Below, piece by piece: positions 56,208-64,000 of a stretch of DNA of 64,000 nucleotides. This DNA is from Darksidea phi. Taxonomy: Eukaryota; Ascomycota; Dothideomycetes; Pleosporales; Lentitheciaceae. The notes under the pieces were generated by a model. It had not been told where the DNA came from. It searched no databases and saw only the letters and a list, made by a program, of their open reading frames with translations. A program made the translations under genes and the position numbers. Location: contig JASJFT010000022.1 of NCBI GenBank assembly GCA_030770425.1, positions 289,037 through 353,036 of the forward strand. The letters run 5' to 3'. Within the stretch, counting starts at the first letter, position 1; each line of letters begins with the position of its first letter.

Positions 56208-56326
56208 CCCCGAGTTTGTCCTCGTTGACAAGTCACTGCACTCTCAAGCTTTCAACACAATCGTCCTCTAGCTCGCAGCGCATCTACACAGTACACCAAG
56301 TCCCTGTCCATCACTCGTCAATCAAA

Positions 56327-56735
56327 ATGAAGTCCTTCATCATCGCCCCCATCATCGCCATGCTCGCCACCGGCGCCATTGCAGCTAACTGCAAGAAGGT
56401 AAGGGGAATATCCTTTCTGCTATACATATAAACCAGGGTTGCTAACGTAAAATAGGGACTGGATTATTGCGGTCACACGCTCTTGAGAAAGGGTTAGTTT
56501 GTACCATCACATTTTTCTCGCCCTGAGCCCGTTGCTGACCGGGGCTTTTTGCACTGTAGGCGACTATCAGGAACAGATTGACCAGGCTTTGGCCGTTGCG
56601 GGACACCCGACTTGGAATGGCGACAACGTCTTGTTCCATTGCCTCGGCGGAAGCAGCGGTTCCATCAAGTTCATCAAGGGCTGTTCAGGCGGATGCAAGG
56701 ACAACGGCGAGAACAAGAGCGATACTTGCCGATAA
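56327..56735 (+). CDS. Small secreted cysteine-rich protein (effector-like), 3 exons, 94 aa
   Basis: Exons 56327-56398, 56456-56492 and 56560-56735 join in frame (95 codons). Introns of 57 and 67 nt have GTAAGG and GTTAGT donors and TAG acceptors; GCTAACG is a clear branch site in the first. Residues 1-20 are a signal peptide (MKSFIIAPIIAMLATGAIAA). The mature chain of about 74 residues has six cysteines (22, 29, 64, 78, 82, 93), enough for three disulphides, and motifs LDYCGHTLL, GDYQEQIDQAL, NVLFHCLGG and KGCSGGCKDNG. I associate the CGxxLL..G.Y...I...LF.C....GC layout with a recurring family of small secreted proteins in ascomycetes, mostly uncharacterised. The coding frame is intact. A role at the host or competitor interface is inference. 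Confidence 0.85.
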
Positions 56736-57532
56736 GCATAAGGCCAGCAGAGCTCTAGAGGTGGTCTGGGGAACAGATGTCAAATGGAGGATCTCCAATG
56801 CCCGACAGCAAGATTCTCGGTCATGGTTCTGAAGGCTGGGATAGGAAAAAGGAAAGAGGGGCGCCGATATTTACTCCAAGTTCCCTGCTACTTTTGGGTG
56901 ACACTTGCATATATCTTGAACAGCTCAGCAATGAAACTGCACAGATCACTCCACTGTAATAAATTCTCGCGTACAATTTATCCCATGAATTCGTTGTCAT
57001 CGACCCCTTATTTCAATTACCGGTTGACGTTCTCCACAAACGCTCGTTCACCGATAATAGTTTCTCTTTATACGAAGACACAACCCTCGCAAAGAACCTT
57101 GCTCGAATTCCCTTCTCATGGCAGCTTGATGTCTATCAGGGTTAAAGTATTTATATACTTGGAGAAAATTCTCTGTAAAATATCGACCTATTTACAAGGG
57201 CAAAAGCTCGGTTGATAGTGATCTCGTTGAGTTGAAGCTTTCATCGCGCTCGCCAAACACCGCGCCTTCCACCTGCATTTCTGGCCGGACCAGTTACAAA
57301 ATGTCTTCTACTCAAAGGCAATAGAACAGATCAAAGACTATTGGGATCTAGACAAAAAGTGACGAATTGACTTCACTGGTGCTATGGGCGGTTAACAATA
57401 AGAAAGCTTTGAAAATTTCAGCGCAAAGTTTCAGCGTAGAACCAAGAGTCAGATGGTCGGCTTTAACACTTTCGATATCGAGTCACAACTTCCGCCATGC
57501 CATGGAAATTCATTAATCATTCCCAACCCAGT
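56736..57532. other. Intergenic region, no gene seen
   Basis: 3' flank of the secreted protein gene (+) and of HSM3 (-); the two genes converge here. ORFs through it have no coding support. Confidence 0.45.
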
Positions 57533-59493
57533 TCACAGGTCCAACGTCCCAATCCTACTACCAACATTACCGCCAGAGCCCCACGGTCCCTCGGCGATCC
57601 TTCTCCTCACCATAGCCGAGATATCCTGCCTACCACCTTCTTTCTCCAAACGCCGACCCATCGCTTTCAATACATCGAATTTGGCCATAGCAACCTGATA
57701 TGCCGCGTTCTCCGCACCACCTCTACCTCCGACCAAATTCGAGAATGTCGTAGCTGGCTTTAACAACATCGGTAGAACCCCGCCGCTAAGTGTTGGGTCG
57801 AGAATGAGATCGAGCCCGGTTTTCGGGAAGTTCTGGAGACGAGTGTAGATCGGGTCATTTTCGGGGAGGACATCTGGGAGCGGATCGGACAACCAGTTGG
57901 AGGTTATGAGAGCGGAGAGAAGAGCGAGAGCGGCAAGAGCGTTGTCCTGCATTGCGATTGTTTCGGCGTGGGTTACGATGTCGGAGAACATGGAAGGCCG
58001 TTTCCTGTAGTAGAGGAAGGTGAGGAGCCGGGCGAAAACGCTTTCGGTACCTATGCGTTTGGGATTGGCACCGAGGGTTTCGACTTGTGGAAAGGTGAGT
58101 TCTTCCTAAATGATATTAGTATAAAGGATTACAGGTAGGGTATCGCTTCAACGCACCTTCGGTGGACCGTGGAAGATAGTTGCGAGCGTCTTGAGAGCGT
58201 CCGCGTTTGTTCTAGTAATCGGGATATCTAGCAGAACGCAATCATCCCAGGCGAACCCACCAGATCGACGTGGAACGAGGGTCACACGAGGCATCGATGC
58301 TAGAATACTGAGATCGTGGGCTTCGCATTTTGGGATTTTTCGGTGGACGTAGTTTCGAACACTCTGCATCTCTGGGCTGTTCTCGAAGTTTTCTGGGTAG
58401 GTGCTGGCGTAGGCGCTGATGTACTCTGCTGTCTGGGGGCTCAGGAAGGAGTGTTCCACGCTGGGACTGTCTGTATTGTGGAAGTCGATAACTTGTTTAT
58501 GGAGGCCTTGTTGTTTAAGGAAGTCCAGGGACAAGCTTGAATCGTAGGATCTGGAAATTATCAGTGTGGTGCCACTTTCTGTTGCAGAGGTACGTACGTG
58601 AGATGGGGTCTTGTCCTAACGGTGACGATGAGCTCACGGAAGAAGTTGAGGAGGGTCATGTGCATCAAGATATCATCACCGGTATCCACCATCTTCGACG
58701 TCGCGTAATGAAGTAGACCTTGGCCTTCGCCGAGACCCACCTCCCGCTCGACGTCCAAGCCATAACCTGTGGCAATGGTGTTCCAATCCATGGCACCAAT
58801 ATTCGGCAGCCAATTCAGTAGCCTTGCCTGTGCAATAGTCTTATCGCGCTTGCTCAGGCCAGGTTGTGGTTGGGATGATAGACTTTTCAATGAGGTGTAA
58901 TGGTAATACAGCGAGTTGATGTCGCGATCGCCGAACAAACGTCGCCACATGGGTCCAGCACCATATGTATGAAGCGGTGCCTCTCCTGGTACACTCACTA
59001 GCTCATTTTTAGACGCTCGCAATAAAGCTGTGAGCAGAAGCTCGGCTTGTGTGGCCACCCCAGTATCCGAAGTGCAGAGCCACAGGCGGACAATAGCCGC
59101 CATTACAGATGGACGGTTCGCGAGTGATTGAGCATCATTGCCACTTTCCGTGGCCTTCTCCAGCAATGAGAGGATGAGTCCGTGAACAGGCGTTGCTTGG
59201 AGGTCCAGGCCAATCTCGAAATCGACACCTTTGATATCTTCGAAGCGGTACGGCTTGGCTAGTTTTCTGACAAAATGGATCAGGGCTGATGGATCCTGCT
59301 GGAGTTTGGACAGCAGGCTTGCTATCTGCAGGAACAGCGGGCTTGTCTCCTTCCATACCTCGGTGCGGTATTCTGGTGTGCTCGTGTACAGCTCGCATTT
59401 CTCGAGAAGTTCTGTATCGAGTGATGTGGCGGGATCTTCATCCACCTTCTGTAGATGCGACGACAGCTCTGCCAGGATGGTAGATTGTGCCAT
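57533..59493 (-). CDS. HSM3: HSM3 family protein (19S proteasome base assembly chaperone), 3 exons, 620 aa
   Basis: Yeast Hsm3 (human S5b) binds Rpt1/Rpt2 during assembly of the proteasome base and was first found through mismatch-repair phenotypes. Exons 59493-58598, 58550-58157 and 58105-57533 join in frame (621 codons); introns 47 and 51 nt. The N-terminal half carries blocks I associate with filamentous-fungal HSM3: ELLEKCELYTSTPEYR, FEDIKGVDFEIGLDLQATP and MAAIVRLWLCTSDTGVATQA. The rest is an ARM/HEAT-like helical solenoid ending in a basic, Gly-rich tail (GPWGSGGNVGSRIG). It is longer than yeast Hsm3 (480 aa), normal for Pezizomycotina. It diverges from the RPC31-like gene. Confidence 0.88.
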
Positions 59494-60071
59494 ATTGGCG
59501 CGTGCGGTAGGCGTTTGCCTGGTTGGTTCAAGGGTTGAAGGTAGCAGACAAGGACGGGCTGGTGGGGTGGCGGTTGGGAGGCGGACTATTTTCGTAGAAG
59601 AAGGTTATGGCGCTGCTCATGTGACTACGCGTAAATAGAGAATCTCTACGCGTGTTCTGGCATTCATGCAGCCGACGTCGCGTCGTGTGTTCTGAGCCTA
59701 GCTATAGGACTGTCTTCGTACATGCGCTTGAGGGATGATGCCGGTGCCTTGGGCTCCTGGACGCAGGGCTCTTTCTTTGAGCAACGAGCAGCACTCTTTC
59801 ACTTCATGTAGAGATGCCAGGGTGAAGACTGTTCGGGCTGCGGGGCCTGGATGGAGGCCATTTCTCCCATGGCGGGGGTTGGTGAAGGTGTGTCGGCGGG
59901 CGGTGCAGTGCTCGGCTCTGGTGCCCCACTGCAGTACCTCAAAATTCTTTGGCTCCGCCGAACCATGACTTTCCCATCGCCGCCCTCGTATCGCTTTTGG
60001 CCTACTAATTCATTCTCGCAGTAGCTGGACCTAGCCAACGCCATACCGAACCCATTGATCACGACTAATCC
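59494..60071. promoter_or_regulatory. Divergent promoter region HSM3/RPC31
   Basis: 578 bp between two divergent housekeeping genes. No specific motif is claimed. Confidence 0.4.
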
Positions 60072-60971
60072 ATGGCGGCGCGTGGAAGAGGAGGAGGCGG
60101 CGCACGCGGCGGGCGCGGGGCATTCGGCGGCTCAATGCTCGCTGGGCAAGAAGTGTCCTGGGATTTGAGTGGCCTCGACCAGCAGCATGGCCCAGCCGAG
60201 CGCTTTCCAGTACGCTCCCTCTCTTCAATCGCATTATCCCACCCTCCCTGCTCTCCGGGCGCCATCTGAGCTCGCGCACTTGGAGATGTCGTTCCAGCCG
60301 TTATGCCTCCCGCCCACCAGCTGCTAAATATCGCACAGGAAGCGCCCGCACCGCAAGCAGGCCCACCGAGCGCCAAAGAGGCGGCTATGGTGCAGCACTA
60401 CCTAGCAGTCCGCGACCGCATCCACGACGGCCCCTTCTACACTATCCTCAACGACGGTATGAAAAATGGCCTCAAGCGCAAGGCTAACGCGGTCGCGCCT
60501 ACCGAAGCCTCGCTCTTCAACCCCTTCACCGATAACTTAACATTCTCATCCCAGTACTTGAAAAAGCGTCGGAGGTTACCCAAGCTGGAAGAGCGTCCAT
60601 ACGCTGTCGAGTTTTTTCCGCTAGAGCTGCAGGAGTATCTGGGTCTGGACAAACTGGGCGCAAGCAACAAGAAGCGCACACTGGGCGTAGACAGGACGCT
60701 CAAAATGAACGGTTTCAAGAGCAAGCTCGACAATTTGGCGGAGCGCATAGAGGAAGAAAAGGCTCGCGCCGAAGAGGACGATGAAGATGAGGGGGACGAG
60801 GAAGCAGAGGACGAAGAGAAGGAAGATGCCGGTGATGACGAAGACAACTGGTCCGCCGTCTCGAGTGATTCTGAAGAATCTGGCGACGACTACAATGCAG
60901 AGCAGTACTTTGATAACGGCGAGGACGACGATATCGACGATGACACCTACGAGAACGCGTATGACATATAG
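60072..60971 (+). CDS. RPC31: RNA polymerase III subunit RPC31/RPC7-like, 2 exons, about 262 aa
   Basis: This subunit belongs to the Pol III-specific RPC82/34/31 initiation subcomplex. The N-terminus is Gly/Arg-rich (MAARGRGGGG..) followed by SWDLSGLDQQ and ERFP, as in the family. Exon 2 contains the core: VQHYLAVRDRIHDGPFYTIL, GLKRKANAVAPTEASLFNPF and SQYLKKRRRLPKLEERPY. The C-terminus is a long Asp/Glu tract, also diagnostic. The donor is GTACGC after 60209. The only acceptor keeping phase is CACCAG at 60320, giving a 111-nt intron, which is long for this window; acceptors at 60271, 60286 and 60298 would break the frame. So the join is provisional although the identity is firm. Confidence 0.85.
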
Positions 60972-61468
60972 TACGACATCGCGAGCCCCTCACATCGACT
61001 TACGTATAAATTATACACTTCCGGCTTGTTGCCGAGCTTGCATGCGCATTTGCAGGAGATATAGCCCAAAGATACTGCAGAGTCTGGGCACTAAGACTTG
61101 GGTCGATATGCGCGAGAGTAGCCAAAGCTTTGATGATACATTACATCGATGCGTTGGTGGCGTTTTGGACTTTGATACCCTTTGGATTTTAACCGCATCA
61201 CACGCTTCATGAAGACACGTCTTAGGCAATATACTCTCTCAAACTCAACGTTCATTATATGAAAATATGCCATGTTAATACGCTTCATTTGATCGGTCAC
61301 CCTAAACGCCAAAACCAAACTTAATATCATTATTTCCATTTCATACGCTCCTCTAACAAGCGGACTGATAGCGGCGGGTATCGCTGGGTATCTCGTGAAC
61401 GCGCCAACACCAAAACGCCAACCCCAATATACATATTGCCTCTCAAAACAAGCCACTCAACTCCAATC
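60972..61468. other. Convergent intergenic region
   Basis: 497 bp between two convergent genes; nothing recognised. Confidence 0.4.
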
Positions 61469-62977
61469 CTACGTCCCTAAGTCCTCCTCCACCATATCCG
61501 CCCAGCTCATACTCCTTTCATCCAGAGCCACCCCACCTGGCTCCCCCGCCCGATCCAGCATATCCTCCACCCTCGCCGCCCAATTCCCCCGCATCTCCTC
61601 CATCCTCTCCATCGTTATCCGCAAATCTTCTTCTTTCCTCCTAGCCTCTTCTTCCTGCCGCCTTAGCATCTCTGCTTTCTTGTTATCCTCCTCAAGAAGC
61701 GCTTCAACGGTGACTTCGGCACGCAAACCCGTCTCCCGCTCTCGACACGCCAGTCTGCGCTTTTCGTTTTGCGATAGGGTGCGCGGGGGCGACTGTTGCC
61801 TTTTTCCCCATCCGTATCTTTCGGAGAGGATTTCGAAGGGCTCGATGTAATCGGTGCGGATCTCGTTTCGCTGGGTAAGAATGCGGGAAACAAAAGCGAC
61901 TACATCGCTGTGACTACTCAGATCGAAGACGAGCGCCCTTTTGGGCAGACTGGCAACGTTCCAGTAGGAAGTGTAGCGCGTACCGCGCAGCACGTGGACC
62001 GGGTATCGCTTGCTATCCTCTTTGATCTGCACGGCGTAGTTGCTTTTTAGCCTCGTGATTATGACGGCGGTGGCGGCGTTTATCGTGGGCGTTTCAAACC
62101 TTTGAGAGGACCCGTATGTCGAGTCTGAACGCTCGTCTTCCGAGTCCTGGGCCACTGGTAAGGAGAGGTATTTGCCTAGTCGCTCGATCATGATGTCGAC
62201 CGGTTCATGCTCCTGCTGTTTGGTTTTCTTGGCCAGCAGGTCGACGAGGACTCGGCTGCGCTCGTACTCTACTGGCTGGAGGCCGAAGGGTGTTAGTAGC
62301 TCGACTGTGGCGTCGAGAAGGCAGTGCCGCGATACGGCGCGTTGGGCTTCGGCGAATTGTGGGACGTGCTGCTCGTTCCACTGCTTCTCCTTGAGGACGG
62401 CGAGCAGTGCGGAGTCGCTTTTCGGCGCTGCTTTTAAGAATCCCGTTCCGCTCTCTAGCTGCGCCTTGTAGCTTAGGATGTGCCGGGCGATAGCTTTTAA
62501 ATCTCGCTCGCCGTTGACGGAGAATTCTTGCGTCTTGCCCTCAGCTTCTTTGTGGATGTAGACGCTACGACTCCTTACATTTGGGCAGCCAGTGATACGG
62601 ACGCTGTACGAAAGCGGTTCTTCCTCAAACCGTAAGATGTTGTAATCCTCTCCTTTCTGCTCAGCTGGCAGTTTCAGTGCTATAATAAGGTACTGCACGG
62701 CGTTTAGACTAGACCCGGTTCCTCGGTCCTCGATGGCATCGAGTGCGAACTGGAGGGTTAAAGGGCGTGCAGCAAACAGAGCGTCGATGTCTGCTGCCGC
62801 CTTACCGGAACGAGTTGAGATGGTTGTCGCGTTCTGCTTGGGCGTGTTTTGCGTCCCAGAGCCTGCTCCGAGGGTTGCCTTGTGCATGGCGGTGATTGCT
62901 TTCCGGGTGTACTGCGTATAGCGGGAACGCTTGGTGAGGACTTCAGCCGTTGTGACGAAGTGATCCTGTTTGGACAT
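61469..62977 (-). CDS. Uncharacterised protein with C-terminal coiled coil, single exon, 502 aa
   Basis: Start at ATG 62977 (MSKQDHFVTTAEVL). The frame is open to 61469. No known domain is recognised. The N-terminal 380 residues appear folded, with FALDAIEDRGTGSSLNAVQY, ITGCPNVRSRSVYIHKEAEG and AVIITRLKSNYAVQIKEDSK. A charged coiled coil follows (about 405-470), with dense E/R/K repeats such as RRQEEEARRKEEDLR. The chain ends acidic (MVEEDLGT). No signal peptide and no membrane segment. It could be a fungal-specific cytosolic or nuclear protein. Confidence 0.65.
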   Translation of the reverse strand: MSKQDHFVTTAEVLTKRSRYTQYTRKAITAMHKATLGAGSGTQNTPKQNATTISTRSGKAAADIDALFAARPLTLQFALDAIEDRGTGSSLNAVQYLIIALKLPAEQKGEDYNILRFEEEPLSYSVRITGCPNVRSRSVYIHKEAEGKTQEFSVNGERDLKAIARHILSYKAQLESGTGFLKAAPKSDSALLAVLKEKQWNEQHVPQFAEAQRAVSRHCLLDATVELLTPFGLQPVEYERSRVLVDLLAKKTKQQEHEPVDIMIERLGKYLSLPVAQDSEDERSDSTYGSSQRFETPTINAATAVIITRLKSNYAVQIKEDSKRYPVHVLRGTRYTSYWNVASLPKRALVFDLSSHSDVVAFVSRILTQRNEIRTDYIEPFEILSERYGWGKRQQSPPRTLSQNEKRRLACRERETGLRAEVTVEALLEEDNKKAEMLRRQEEEARRKEEDLRITMERMEEMRGNWAARVEDMLDRAGEPGGVALDERSMSWADMVEEDLGT

Positions 62978-64000
62978 TTGAGGCACAATGGTCTTTGTGA
63001 GGGAAGCCAGTTTTGCCTTGGTGAGGTGCCGTGTAAGGTAGCTTGTGTTATGTCGCGTCTAGTTTGATAGAGAGGAAGTTTGAGGAATAAACTGATGAGA
63101 CTGCTTTTATAAGACGCATTGTGGAAAAATTGCATTGTGTGATTTAAGGTTGGGTTGAACCGGAGTTGGGCTGCTAGTTGTGCTGGGGATCTGGTAGTTG
63201 AACTGTGGGTCCGTGGATCAAATTGGAATGTGAGCTATTTTCGGGGAATAATTGAGGTGGAAGGGTAGGGTGGTGGAGGAGGCATTTCTGGTTGGTGGTT
63301 GGCGGGTGTTGAGGCGAGCTTTCTACCAGTGTGTGAAGCTTCCACTTGCTGCTTCACCTTCTCTGCAAGGCGATGTATTCTGACTCCAGACTTTAGGGAA
63401 AGGAAAGCATCTTTACCTGGGGGGCTGTGAGCATATAAATGAAGCACAGAGGATAAACACTAGTTGGTAATAATATTTCATGAAAACAAGTTCCATACTC
63501 TACGCTGCTCTGCTCTTTGCTACCAGCCTCATAAAGTACCCTTGTTGATGAACCAGGACCAAAGCAGCACTTCGCCAGCAGCGAAATCTACATATACGAT
63601 ATCAATGCACAACCAGGTATGCTAATAAAAAGGCCCATATTCAGACGAGCATTGCACGACGGAACATGCGCAGCTCATTTCCCCATCCCAGGTTCTAACT
63701 TGTCTTAGAGGCAACCGATTAAAACGTTCAGCTCTCAGAGAGGCACTCAAGATATTAATGCATGAGAGCCTTCTAGATTGTAGGAATAGAATACGATGCG
63801 CATGTCTGCATGCTCTAGTCATACTACGTATGCGGAGAGAGCTTGTCTGATGGTTAACATTGTGCATACGCTTACATTCCATGTTTTCGCTGCAACAGGA
63901 GAGAAGAGCGTTATATTAGTGTTGCCCCCTCCCCCAGGAGCTTGGGCCACTACCCGGCGTGACGTCACGTTGGCTCCTGGGCTGGCTGTGTTTTTCGTGA
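62978..64000. other. Right edge, no supported gene
   Basis: Promoter side of the 502-aa gene, then 0.8 kb with only short frames. One (63235-63447, -) is Pro-rich near its end, and a frame just upstream on the same strand starts with a hydrophobic MELVFMKYYYQLVFIL. I cannot connect them into a convincing gene. Confidence 0.35.

Noticed and set aside
1..64000. CRISPR array, bacterial operons or prophage
   Set aside because: Spliceosomal introns and eukaryotic families throughout; no regularly spaced repeats of CRISPR type.

Overview
The window is nuclear DNA from a filamentous ascomycete (Pezizomycotina). This rests on many short introns of about 43-86 nt with GTRAGT-type donors and CTAAC-type branch sites, on fungal-only families (HET-domain protein, HSM3, fungal seipin, CHZ1-like, RPC31-like), on cysteine-rich secreted small proteins, and on decayed AT-rich DNA with C-to-T/G-to-A type lesions that look like repeat-induced point mutation (RIP). 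The gene repertoire fits Dothideomycetes, perhaps Pleosporales; that placement is inference. Coding boundaries given here are my own exon joins, checked for reading-frame consistency; there are no transcript data.

Region 0.3-31.4 kb is a gene-rich housekeeping block: a telomere-repeat-binding (TRFH plus Myb/telobox) type protein (-), a GDT1-type cation/proton exchanger (+), a transcriptional cyclin (+), an HSL-type alpha/beta hydrolase (+), an uncharacterised 748-aa protein (+), seipin (-), a 771-aa acidic, probably nuclear protein (-), a 983-aa mitochondrial protein (-), a PARP-finger/AT-hook protein (+), a CHZ1-like histone chaperone (+), a protein with degenerate internal repeats (+) and a C2H2 zinc-finger protein (-). 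A decayed heme-peroxidase fragment sits at 6.5-6.9 kb.

Region 32-57 kb is more accessory. It holds a 1365-aa five-exon protein of a fungal family without known function, a fragment of a nucleoside monophosphate kinase, a broken secreted astacin-type metalloprotease, a 605-aa protein with an SV40-like nuclear localisation signal, two small hypothetical genes, a HET-domain protein and a secreted berberine-bridge-like FAD oxidase. From about 50 to 56 kb there is a gene-poor AT-rich tract with repeats and no intact long ORF. Two small secreted cysteine-rich protein genes (effector-like) lie at its right side, 53.5-53.9 kb (-) and 56.3-56.7 kb (+), each with a TATA box and a CT/CA-rich leader.

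Region 57.5-63 kb returns to housekeeping genes: HSM3 (proteasome base assembly chaperone, -), diverging from RPC31 (RNA polymerase III subunit, +), then an uncharacterised 502-aa coiled-coil protein (-).

The layout (conserved genes outside, pseudogenes, HET gene, oxidase and secreted cysteine-rich proteins around a degenerate island) resembles the two-speed arrangement seen in plant-associated fungi. The pair of secreted cysteine-rich genes beside the degenerate tract is the most promising new biology here. I saw no tRNA, rRNA or CRISPR array.
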